From NCBI GenBank assembly GCA_035041965.1, contig JAPYMA010003014.1:432769-496768 (forward strand): a stretch of DNA of 64,000 nucleotides. The letters are read 5' to 3'. Below, one piece after another: positions 26,275-37,863 of the stretch. Source of the DNA: Anisakis pegreffii (taxonomy: Eukaryota; Nematoda; Chromadorea; Rhabditida; Anisakidae). Each line of letters begins with the position of its first letter. Within the stretch, counting starts at the first letter, position 1. Under the pieces are notes generated by a model, which worked only from the letters and a program-made list of their open reading frames with translations, searched no databases and was not told the DNA's origin. The translations under genes were made by a program, and so were the position numbers.

Positions 26275-26317
26275 CTGCTTGAGAATGGCTTCAAATCTGC
26301 TTGAGAATGGCTTCAAA
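26275..26317. repeat. Two tandem copies of a 22-base unit
   Basis: The 21-base string beginning CTGCTTGAGAATGG occurs twice back to back, starting at 26275 and at 26297, with no mismatch. It is an isolated recent tandem duplication in spacer DNA. Confidence 0.85.
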
Positions 26318-29161
26318 AAGTTAAGCTCCAATTCGCTGATTCCTTAGAATACATCCACATCATATCGTCGATTGTTGAAGACGGCTAACTTTTTCGCTTC
26401 TAGTGTGACCACTCGCGATTGCGAGCAGAGGCATTATTAAACGAATTGTACCACCTTATAGAGAACAGATGCGAGGCAATCGCTTCAAGCATTGTGTCGT
26501 TTAAAACAAAGCTGCCATTCAGCACTCACAACCAGTGCAGTCAGTATCTTGAGGCAGTTATCTCGATGCAGTAGCGTCAGAGAAGAGAAGCAAAAAAAAA
26601 CGTTGGAACGTCGTGTACATTTAACAATCCAAATTCATCGTTCCTAACTCTTTGAAATGCTGGAATATGTGTAGACATTTGTTGTGGAAAATAGATGAGA
26701 GAATTTGAATTGACCAAGAAAATTTAATGTGCTGTTGCGCAGTTGTGGGCATTCAAATGAATGGTAACGTTGTTTCGCGATGAACGATTTCCACGATTTG
26801 TATTACTTTGATGCGTTTTTTCACTCTTCTTTTTTTTCTGGAACAGTTAGTTGTTTTGTTGCTATACATGCATCCGTTTAGTTATCCTATTGATTTATGC
26901 ATGAAAGTCTCATTTTGCTGAGCGCAAGAACGATGACGGTGCTAAATTTTTCGATTATTTTTCAGTGTCTACGAAAAATTTCGATCGTTGACGAATTTCA
27001 ATGGAACGAATAAAACTATTGGAATTCTAACGTTTAAAACAAAACTTAGCAAAGAATACCATAGTGAGGCTTTTCAAATGCTCATTGTGTGGAGTATAAA
27101 AAATGATTGTGCATGCGCTAACTCAAAGGATTATTAGAGAGGATTAAACGGTGATGTCGACTGAAGCAAAAAGTACTTGTTTTTTGCGGGGTCTTTAGGA
27201 AGAATAAAGTGAATGACAAATAAGATGTTGGAGAATTCGATTGAGGTGAAGAAGGTAGTGGGCAGTGATGTTTTAAATATTGATGTTTTGACGCCATTCT
27301 ATTAGCACTTTATTCTAGTGGCCACTTTATCACGAACGTTACCATTTGTTAAAAGATTCTCTTCGTCGAGCTCCATTCATAGTTCAATAACTCATAATCA
27401 TATTTATTGATCGCTCAAGGCAAGAGCAATTTCATCACTGAAATTATAGACTATTCAGAACACATATTGGGGTGCTTCGCTTCTCTTGCAATGTTCAAAT
27501 AATCCAACGAACTCAGAAGCATTCAATGGCAAAATAATATGGTCCATATTTCCATTCCGCATCACATTTTTCGACGACAAACCAAAAAGTTTACAATAAT
27601 CACTATATGTGTCAATGGATTGAGTGAAATTTAAAGTGAGTTGAACAATTGAGGAACTGAGATCAATTTCCGCACAGCAAAACAAGCGATTAGCAGAGAC
27701 CATATTGTTCGTCCAAACGAATCATGCTTATTTGAGTGAGCTGATGTGGTGCGTTGCCATATACTCACTCATGCGATCAACGCACAACTTAATGTCTGAA
27801 AATTACGATAATTGAAGTGTTGTTTGGAGTTGAAGGGCAGACACAATTAAGTTGTTAGTTGAAGTGCGCGACTGCCGAGATGCTTGTTTTGAATTTAAGA
27901 TACAATGGCCATTCTTAAGGAGACAATTCCCTTAAGCAATGCGAAAACAATTTTCTAATGATGAGATCAAAAAGCTTTTAGCAATTTATTTTCATTTCAC
28001 AAAATGAATTTGACTTCCAAAAAAAACCGCACCCATTCTATTAGTTGAGAATTGCTACGAATATCTAATTTCTATTCAATTGTTTCGCATGGAATACGTT
28101 TTTTTCCCGCATAACTAAGGATTCTAATTACTGCAGCAGCAGCACTATGCTGTCGTCATCATCAACTCGATGCACGAGCATCACAGAAAGTTGTTTTCGA
28201 TTTCAAAGTTGTGTCACACAACCTAGGCTGTTTTCTTCAAGTAAAAGCGAACAAACATTATTGGAAATCTTCCGCAGATACACTTTCAAAACTCAAAAAA
28301 AATTTCTCCTCGAATGATTTATACGTCTAACGCAATGAACTTCTCAGTGTCATCAATAAATCTTGAAATATTTTGCTGTGCTCTAGCAACACTCTCAATC
28401 TCTCCGGCACAACTTTAATCCATTGTTCTGCTAACTGCAATGCCCTAGTTTGAGTTCTTTTTGAGAACTTTCAGAAATGGAGTAATATTTTAAGAATGAC
28501 TTAAAAAAAACGAAATTTCAGCTGAAAAAAAGAAGTCTCCCAAAACTCGTTGTGCGCTGTAAAAAACATCGTATATACTTATCCGCAAGTCAAATTTCAT
28601 CAACGGATATCGCTGAAACGCGAGAAGAGTCTTCTACCTAATAAAATACTGAAGAAGTACTCAGTTTTCGAGAGAAAGTGCGATCAAAATATCGTTTTCT
28701 TGAACAGTTAGCGAAGAAATGAGTGCTGCTGTTTTTTGATGATCATCATCTAGAGATTAATCATCTCGAGTAAATTTTTATCAATCAATTCACTTTTTTT
28801 TCTTGATATTGCTTTTTTTGCAATACTTTTTCTTGAAGAATACTCTTGATATTGCTTTATTCATTGCGGAATAACGATGGAAATTGAATCTGTCTGGATG
28901 CTTAAGACGTCATGTGATCCACTGAACGTGAATTGATGAGTATGTGTTGTGCTGCTGAGCTCACACAATTCGCTTCGTTTTGAGATTAGATTTTGTTGTG
29001 GTGGTGGTGGTGGCTTAATGATGAATTGATATATGTTTCAGGATGGTGTCTAATAAACAAAAATACAAACGCGATTAAGACTATCATAACACTTGTGCAA
29101 TTTGTTGATATTAGCAAATATTTGCGTGTTTGTAGATGTGTCCAATTGTCCAACTGCCGAC

Positions 29162-32100
29162 ATGAATGGTTTTGAGCTATCGAATGTGTCGTTGTTGTAT
29201 TTCTTATTTCTACGACTAATGCTCACTGCGAGTGCCTTTTTCCACCACAAAAACGATCATCTCACCATCCAGACGAATCGTTTTCTTGCACAAATTCGTG
29301 ACGATTTCATTGTCTATGGAGTGACACAGGTTATATTCTGCAGTCACTTTCCATCCTTCATTTGCCATTATGAACAAACAAAAAACTTTTTCAATCATTC
29401 GGTTACACTCGAATCCGTTACATTCAATTCATCGAGCAAAGACGTTCCAGACTGATCGATTTGCTTCTTGTAGCAACAAAAAATAAAATTAAAAAACGAA
29501 CCAATCAACTTTTCATCGATTTCACACTGATAATAACTACTCTTTTCTTCATTCAATTTATGCAGCATATAATTTTGAGCAGTGATCACGAACACTTTCT
29601 GCATGCGAAATTGAAACGAAAAAAGAAATTCATTCAAGTTTATTTTGAAGTTCTCGCTTGCTGATTGTCAACAAAAAAACCGTTATTGCACTTGCAATAC
29701 GCTCAAAACGATAGAGTGCAAGTGAAGTTGGCCGTAATAAATTTTCAACAACAATCTGAGTTCAACGAATGACAATGCAATATTTCATTGTGATGTGGCC
29801 AAAAAACATTTGCAATAGCTGCTAAGAACATCTCAGCTGTAAAATTCAATCTTCTTTCAAGGATTGTCGAATATTTTTTATGGATCGATCGAATTTGGAT
29901 TTGATCCGGACGTTGAGTGTCGATCCGAAAAACACGTATTGTTATCCGAATTTAGTGAAGCTACATCTGCAGCAAGGCAACCACGAACTTTCGCTTATGC
30001 TCATCATGAAACAAGCCGGCAATCGAATTTGCACGTTACCCATTGAAATGCCACATCTGCAAACAATCGCAAATGGTCACATCTTTAGGTGAATTTTGCA
30101 AAACTCTCCACTTATTCATTTCGTTAATCATTGATGCATTTAAAGAATCAAAAGTTACGAAAATAGATTTATTGTCAGTTAAACTGAAAAAAACATTCAT
30201 TTCTATAATTGATTTCCCATAATCATTTTTCATTTTTTCCATAACCCTTTTTTTGGAAAATGCATTTTCATAATCGTTTCCATATTCACATTGTCTGTGA
30301 ATAATGCCAAATTGTAAACATCATCAGAATATATAGGCATTTGTTCGCATAACTTTAGCAAATGCTCAAAGCTCATTTGCAGTTATTCAATTCTTTCGTC
30401 CATACCATATATGAGTTGTTCACACTTGAAAGATGACTCGTTCATTCTGGAGCCAGATCTGTCTTTTATGGATACTGCATTCTCGGATGTTATTTACTTT
30501 ATTAATGCTAGATCAACTGGCTTCAATTGGACTGTTCGACAATTTCAAGTTCGTTTATACTTCCACCACACACACATAATTAAGATTCGCAATAATTAAT
30601 CTCTAAATTTGTGAATGTTATGAAACTTTTGCTGAAATTACGTTCATTTACATTGAAAAAAGAAACACTCAGAAGATCAGAGGTTATATCCAAGTGTTGT
30701 TCTGTCTATACGGCAGAAAAAAACACCCGTAATATAATCCCACTGAGGGATTTCATGGATCGTCATCGTTAATGTCAATATTTCAGATCACAAAAAGTGG
30801 ACATCTGAAAGCAATGGACAGACTGACGATTAAACATCCTCGCAAAGGTGTTTGCTTGAAGTGTTTGCCAGTCTTAGGCGTTCTCATTCACTACATTTCG
30901 GTCGTTTCTTTCACTGATCACCGAATCTAGCTGATCTGTTGTGTTTGGGGGCAAAAATATCCATATGATGAAGATTGGTCTGAAGAGGTGTTACGTTTTG
31001 CGATTTGCTGAAACGCGATGAAATTGCCCCCAGAGTGCACACATTTATCAAACGGATACACAAATGGAAATGAAAGCTGGGCTTAACACAGATTTCGCAA
31101 CAAAACTCGCAAAGCCGTGTAGGGCTCTGCCCCATTAGTAGGGAACATGTTTATAGCCATACTATATGGCGGATGTGATCAACCATGGAGATGAATATGA
31201 TCAGCAATGCGCTATGGTCTGGACAGCATGGTCGAGGGGCGATTGCGTAACCTAGCCACTTGACTAATATCCGCAGTTTTTCGATGATTGTTTGATCGCG
31301 TTTCAGGTTTAACAATTTTATTTCTGAAAATTCAGGAGATGAAGATCGTGTTCAGATGGATATGGCAAATCAATTCATTGTTGAACTCGACTTGAAACGT
31401 TCCATGTTGTACACAATGCATCGTTTCTTGAAGAATCTTCTCTCAGAATGCTCTTTCGATCTGTTATTCAGGTGGTTATTTGAAAAGTATCTGATTAGCA
31501 CTGCTGATTATAACAATTCGTTGGTGTTCAACATATCAGATGGATTGCTTTTTAAGGCCCGAGCGTGTTGAGCCAAAATGGATTGAATTTGATCGTGATC
31601 ACAGACGTCAAACATGGCTTGATTCGTTTTCAGTTGATGGCGATTTATTGATGTTCACAGAATCGCTGAGAGAGGTGCGGTTGCTTATGTAGAATCTAAC
31701 TAATTTCTAATTAGAATTATGAAAAGTTTACTGTGAAATGGGTGAGAATAATTTTTTTGGGCGAAGTCAACGTTTAAATGATCTATTGTTCGATATTTCA
31801 GCAGAACGCAATAACATCAAATATATACGCAACGAATATGCAACAACCAAAGAGTACTGTACATATCCTCATCGTTAATTTTGCTACTGATCTCATTCTT
31901 CTCAAAAAGTCAACTATTGTTGAATTGACTGCGAGAAATGTCTCGACGTTTGGTTAGTTAACATTTTTAACCAATCAATTCGACAGAACTTTTGCATCAA
32001 ACTCAACTCATAATGACTATCTATTTGTACTCCATAATGACTATTACTTAATTGCAGGAATGCGTTCTCAAATATCTATTCTTAAATCTAAACCATTAGT

Positions 32101-32454
32101 TAGAGGGCATTCTTTCGAGATAATTTCGTTGAGAATAAAGTCGAGTGTATATTCGAGCAAATTGATGATTTCTCATCGGATCGAATATATGAATTATCCA
32201 TCGAATAGGTGAATTATTGTTTCAGATAAATTGCTGTTTCAAAAGGCATCTCAAAAAGCATCGGCACGAGAATCGTCAACAAAACGACCGCAATATGCGA
32301 CAAAGAACACAATTTGGACATACAAACCGTATTTGGGAGCTTATCCGTCGATAGCAAAGCAACAATCTACAACAACAGCAGCTCCTCATCAGAGAACACC
32401 AGCTAAAACCAGACAACCGTCGACGGCAACTGGAACTCGAGATTGGCTGGATGC

Positions 32455-32492
<38 letters not shown>

Positions 32493-33458
32493 CTTCTCCA
32501 TCTGGAGATGTTGAAAGGAAACCACTCACCGATGAGGTTTCCTATAGACGTCCGTCAGGCACACAACCCTCGATAACAGCCTCGTTTACAAGGAATACGC
32601 CAAGATATTCATCAACACGAAACATTCCAAAGTTTGTCTTTGCGTTCCATTCTAGGAACACAATTAGCTAACAACGTATCATGATTCGATAAGTTCTTTG
32701 CAGTAAATTTATTTTAGAGAAGCTCAGTGTCACTGATTTGTTCATTAATGGACATTATATTTCATCTATGTATCTATGTAAAAAATCTGAAATGTACACG
32801 ATCGCTGGAATCGATAACAATTTTTTGCTGAGATCAATTCCAAATTCCGATATAACTCGTCCTCCTAAACCGACGAAAGAATGAATGATTGAGTACAACT
32901 TCATTTAGGGTGAATGATCATGAAGAAACTGGACGAAGTGGAGCAGAAATGGGTTCAATAACAATTGATGAAATAGACGAGGATCAAGCAAGAAGCATCC
33001 CTTCGAATGGAGATAAAGCATTGCAAGGAAAGGATTTCGAAAGTGTTGAGAGACCGTCGAACGCAGATTTCGATGCGAATAACGACAATGATAAATCTGA
33101 ATCACGTACACCAAAAGACCGACATTCACTGATGGAGGATCAGTATTCGGCAAATGATAAACCGAAAGATAAGTGGAGTGATCTTGACAATACTGATGTT
33201 GATCACTACAATGATGGTGAAGATGAGCTAGAGGACGGTATATACGGCATCAGTGACGATTTCTCGAATGAAAGTGGTCCGAGACCCCGTCCAACAAAAC
33301 ATCCGCGTCAGAATACCGGTGAACCACAATCGCCTCCTCAAAACGAAACACTCAAAAGTGTTGCTGCTAAACATTACTCGCATATTGTCAGTTTTGACAA
33401 TCAAATTTTCAGAATTTTCCTTTTATTCTTCGTTTCACTGCAAATGATGCATTACTGA
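29162..33458 (+). CDS. Unrecognised secreted, probably C-terminally tethered protein
   Basis: I rebuilt nine exons whose phases agree throughout: 29162-29329, 29862-30088, 30383-30548, 30787-30847, 31336-31471, 31557-31674, 31802-31952, 32226-32631 and 32909-33458, giving 660 residues. The N-terminus has a hydrophobic signal-like stretch (SLLYFLFLRLMLTASA). The first ~340 residues look globular, with motifs such as FINARSTGFNWTVRQF, MHRFLKNLL and PERVEPKWIEFDRDHRR. A Thr/Ser/Pro-rich region follows, with a run of 13 Thr encoded by an ACA repeat. Then comes an acidic Asp/Glu/Ser/Asn-rich region and a hydrophobic C-terminal tail (FRIFLLFFVSLQMMHY) ending at the stop. Signal, mucin-like stalk and hydrophobic tail suggest a GPI-anchored or tail-tethered surface protein; this is inferred. 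Two introns need AAG acceptors. An extra exon at 32058-32215 is possible but breaks the phase. I do not recognise the family. Confidence 0.6.
32454..32493. repeat. ACA trinucleotide repeat encoding poly-Thr
   Basis: About 13 perfect ACA codons lie inside the exon at 32226-32631 of the unrecognised surface protein gene. As a pure codon repeat it is likely to vary in length between individuals. Confidence 0.9.
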
Positions 33459-34164
33459 GTTTGTGAACGGCAGAAGGAAGATCCCTTCTGTGACTTTTCT
33501 CTTTGCATATTTTGTGCTTTTCATATTGATAAATGCATGTATATCTTCACAAAACATCAATACAGTGTGTGTTTTACGACAGCAATTCGACTGATTAACT
33601 TGTTGAATTAATTAACACTTTCTTTGCAAAAATATCAACCATTTTGAAACAATCTCACAGTCAGATAGAGAACTAATTGCTTGGCTCTAGAATGTTTCGG
33701 CTGAAGCGATTGTGCAATGATCATTAGATTCACTGCAGAAAATAATTTAAGATTTCAAGAGTTTCTCACCTTCATACGAATAATTAATAGAGCAGCAGTC
33801 AGTCTGATTGCAAAAAATTTTCGATTTCTCCCAAACTGCTGCAAGTAAAGCTTCGAAACATCAGAACATAAAATTCAAAATCCAGGCTGATAAAAGACGC
33901 GGAAGGAAGTACGTAAAAAAGACTGACTACTTTTCAGATACAGTTGAACTGTTATATTTTAGTGGAGAAGAATAATTCTGCCTTTTAACTGGTTTTTCAA
34001 TAGGCTTCCATGACTATTCTGCAAGCACATTTTCCACTGAACAGAACTAGAATGGTAATTTATGGTCAAACTGTAATTCACGTCGAATTGCGATGATGCA
34101 TAAAGGTGGTGATGTTCATTTTATTTGCCGATGTTTAATACAACAAAACGGTGATATATGATTT
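33459..34164. other. Spacer after the surface-protein gene
   Basis: This stretch is AT-rich, with no gene, clear poly(A) signal or repeat that I can support. Confidence 0.45.
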
Positions 34165-34262
34165 GTCAAGCGTTAGGCTTGACTTTCTGGCCAAATGAAG
34201 AAATTATTACAGAGCGCCTAAACTTGAGTAATTAAACCATAAGTGTAACGTTACTCAAGTTT
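34165..34262 (-). ncRNA. SL1-like element on the minus strand with two hairpins
   Basis: Read on the minus strand from 34238 downward, the sequence begins GGTTTAATTAC and matches the 22-base SL1 leader at 19 positions, or at all but one base if a single G is missing near the 3' end. On the plus strand the 3' half of the same leader recurs at 34251-34264, so 34220-34231 and 34251-34262 form a perfect 12-base inverted repeat. Further down the minus strand, GTCAAGC and GCTTGAC (34165-34183) form a 7-base stem with a 5-base loop. A leader-like start, an ATTTGG string and a 3' stem-loop resemble SL RNA layout. However, TTTAG is followed by GC instead of GT, so a working donor is missing. Confidence 0.35.
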
Positions 34263-35094
34263 GACTTTTGCTATGACTGAACCTTAATGAGTGGATAATC
34301 GTTCGAGTGAACAAATATCGCCATCATCCCTCCCGTACCATTACAACTCGTTGCAAATTATGACTTTAACCATGAACGTTTCAATTGTTGGTTTTTTGTT
34401 ATCTTGAATCGATGTTTTACAAGGAACAGCTTGTTTTGCATTGTTTAAATAACATAGCATTTGGATAGAGCTTATGAATAAAGATTTATGCGTAAATTTG
34501 ATGAAAATGTAACACTTTTATTGCTGGTGTTATAATTGCACTCGTTTATGGGCGAATCAATTAATTTCATGAACAAACAACGAATGAAACTAATTACCGG
34601 ATGTATTCGCCATTGAATTGATCGTTTACTTACAATTAGCTATTTCATCGTATTGTTTTAACATTTGTGCACTATTTATTCAAATGGCACGGCAATAAGC
34701 AGCCACAACAATAACAGCGATTCGATTGACTCTAATTTGCGCAATTCCCATGATAATTCATTAGCGTGATCGTTACCATTGAATTGCTTCGGCTACGATC
34801 AAACTATCAAACGTCATTTTACCCAGCCATCATCGCTTACCACTGCTTCACCCTCTTACAATGGTCAATGAATTTGTTATTAAATTAAATATCAATTTTT
34901 ATGCATTATCAAAAAACATCTTTCGACTTATTCGAAATCTTGTCTGTTTATGTGATCGAATGCTATAAACAAAATTTCAAGTGTTGTTGATTTCGCTTTG
35001 TTAAATCCTTTTAAAAAATCGAGAAGATGTAATGGTACTGAATTTTATGATTTGATTTGAATGAATCAGAGAGCTTTTTCGGCACAGTTATGAG

Positions 35095-35212
35095 ATGCAG
35101 TCAAATATGAGGAGTAATCGTCGACACGAGAGTGGACAGCCGGATCATGTGAGCATTCCTGAACAAGTGAATGAAAGTAATTTGAAATGTTCTCGAATAG
35201 AAATCACTGATC
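35095..35212 (+). CDS. Candidate first exon of an unknown small protein
   Basis: An ATG opens a 39-codon hydrophilic segment (MQSNMRSNRRHESGQ...) that ends at a strong GTGAGT donor at 35213. Joining in phase 1 to an acceptor AATTCAG at 35355-35361 would add LVRQCDANYSHVSKRR and a stop, giving a 55-residue protein. No family is recognised, and no other support is visible. Confidence 0.22.
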
Positions 35213-37746
35213 GTGAGTCAGCAGCACATAATGAATCACTGTGAAGCGGTCGGTATACTTGGCATATGTTTGCTTATTGATGACTCATTAGTGTTTTACT
35301 TATGTATACAGAGCGATCACTTTTTTGATTCATCCAGTTTCCGATGCATCTTAAATTCAGTTGTTCGGCAGTGTGACGCAAATTATTCACACGTTTCGAA
35401 ACGTCGATAGTCAATGATAATTCAGTGATAACATTCAATAACACCATCCTTTTTACCTTATTCAGATGTATCATTCATTTGAACTTATTCGGATTTGCGG
35501 TGTTCCCGTGTTGTGCGATACTGAATACTGTTTGAAATCGAACGGCATTCATACTCCCAAGCATCACTCCAACCAATTTCTTGACGATATTTCTCCTGAA
35601 TTTTTTTTGCATTCTTTTTTTTCACTTTTTGCTCGATATCATATTTTGTATTGCATTGTATTAGATGTCATTGCATTAGATGTCATTTGAGTGGCTCATT
35701 CAAAAGAAAAACACTGCTAAGCTCATCAGTGAGGCAGCTCATTTATTTCAGAAAAAAATACCTTTGGAGAAGCAAAATCCGGAGAAAGAACATCAAAAAA
35801 TGAAGAGAGTTGACGTTAGGAAAGTCTTGATATGACGGATTTGCTATTATTTACTGTTACCTCTTGCTATGAAACTGCTGAAATGTCGCTTTTCATTTGT
35901 TTTCCTCCAGACAGATCATTGGAAAAAGTAGAATTTTGAAGATTCGGACATTGTGAGTGAGCGAAATTTGCACTTCGCAATTGATCTCACCCTCAAATTA
36001 TGCAGCCTGATAGTGAGAGGTGCGCGATTTTTCTTCTTCACCAGAAAAAAACGACATTACAGGGTACGCAAATTCCGAAATATGTTGAAGGAGAAACAAA
36101 TACTCCAATATCGAATTTATCACCTATATTCAATTTTATTCAGTTGCTGCACTGTACCTAATATCTTCTCAAATTTTATTTGTAGTTCGATTAATCTTTG
36201 ATTTCAGATTCATTTTTCTTCTCCCTCAATTCAGTGCTACTCGTGTGTTTCGCTCGTTTCCAGTTACAACACTGATGAAACAGTTGAAATGCGTCGGTAA
36301 CACAAGAAACTGAGGACAACTCTAATAACATATTTAATTGCATATGTTTCTAGTAACTTTTTATGGTCACGTTTATTTGCAGTTTTATTGGAACATTATG
36401 AATAAGTCGCTTCGTTTAAAGCAGCTATATGAAAGCAGCAGAGAAATACTCTCAAAATTTGAATCCTTTCAACTATCGTACACATTTTCCATTTTTTTAC
36501 GAATTCAATGCTGAACAGTTTATGAATACTTCTCAAATGAAAACATAAAACTGAAATCAGTGAAAGAGAAATCAGAAAAACAATCAAATTAGAAACCAAA
36601 CAACCAAGAGGAAAATCATTTTTGGTGAAATTGAATTAATGTCTAATTGAAATGGTATAATATTATCTGATGTACAATAGAAAACGCATTTCCCTGATCA
36701 GAAATCCAGAGGAATGTAATTTTCGCAAATTCTTGACAATGGCATTTGTTCTGGACGAGGATATACATACGCGTATGGATATCGCAAAAGGCTTTGCTTG
36801 TAAAAGGGAGTACTGAACAGGTGAAGAATGAGCGGATAAGGTGGATTATTTTGAACGCATTTCCGATAAAAACAATAGGATTTTCCACTGAGTAATGGGA
36901 TTATACGAGAACAAACAGTACTACAGATTGAATTAATGTCTGATTCAATTTCTTATTATACAGATTCATTCAGTTTCTCTCTTCGAATGCGATCAGTCAA
37001 AGACATAGTTATTTAGGAGAATGTAGTACTTCAAAGTAGAAGAACTGTAACCACTCATTTGCAAATTGAAAAAAAAGCATCTGTTTTAAATAACCGTTGT
37101 TACTGTGTTACGAATCAGAAATAATATTGTTGTTCAATTCCGTTCTCGCGATTCTCGAACCAGGTAGGTCATAGATTTACCTGAGAAATACACCTTCTGT
37201 ACGAGGTGTAAATGGTGATTCAGTGTTACTGCTTAAAGCCAAACTTGCATACTTCTGACATTATTATGAGTGAACGCTTAGTTGAAAGGACTTGCTAGTG
37301 TAATCATGGAAGAAGTAACAGAACAGAAACGTGCTCGAAATGAGTTCCTTTCTGATCTACTTCCTCAAGAAATCAGCAATTCTATGCTGTTCACACTCGT
37401 CCAACAATTCAATAATTTTATAGCTTTTCGAGAATCTTACAAATTCTTTAGATTCTTGATGTTCAGATGAATTCTTAAGATTCTTATGATTAGAGCAATT
37501 CTTAAAATCATTAGTTGACTATCTTTGATGAGTTCGCACATCTGGACAACACAAACTTAATGTTTCGATATGAAGAAATATTCACAATAAGCTGGTAAAT
37601 GTTCGTCGGATTGTAATGAAAATAGCATTATTAAGCAGTAAATTTACAATTGTGCGTACACAAATAAACATCCTCGATAACTTCTGTCGTTTCAAGGATC
37701 CATAACATGCTTCTTCACACATTACTCCACGCCACTCGCTTTTCAG

Positions 37747-37863
37747 TTTCACGGCCGTCCATCCAAGCGTACGCTTAAGCCAATGTATAAGATGCGTAAA
37801 CCGAGGACCAGCAAGTGTAATCGAAAGCCCAACATTAAGAACTCACGGCTTAAAAGCGTGTGA
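37747..37863 (+). CDS. Candidate terminal exon encoding a highly basic peptide
   Basis: A canonical TTTTCAG acceptor is followed in phase 0 by 38 codons and a stop. The peptide is strongly basic (GRPSKRTLKPMYKMRKPR and more Lys/Arg), and the DNA is richer in G+C than its surroundings, which favours coding. It would be the last exon of a gene whose earlier exons I could not place. A nuclear or RNA-binding tail is possible but unproven. Confidence 0.3.
   Translation, partial: FHGRPSKRTLKPMYKMRKPRTSKCNRKPNIKNSRLKSV

Larger units (their letters stand above)
19491..29161. other. Long AT-rich spacer
   Basis: No gene is supported across this 9.7 kb except weak minus-strand candidates. Homopolymers and scattered repeats are present. 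An 82-codon minus-strand frame at 27455-27703 is within chance expectation and has an in-frame stop just before its ATG. Confidence 0.4.

Noticed and set aside
27455..27703. An 82-codon minus-strand frame with two NFT/NAS sequons
   Set aside because: An in-frame stop lies just before its ATG, there is no usable acceptor between them, and no donor near its end.
29216..29637. Two minus-strand frames in the first exon and intron of the surface-protein gene
   Set aside because: The plus-strand model joins in phase with flanking exons and starts with a signal peptide. The minus frames have no partner exons.
31110..31260. A GC-richer segment that looked like a tRNA or repeat fragment
   Set aside because: No cloverleaf arms or anticodon stem could be formed. 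It lies inside an intron of the surface-protein gene and is left unassigned.
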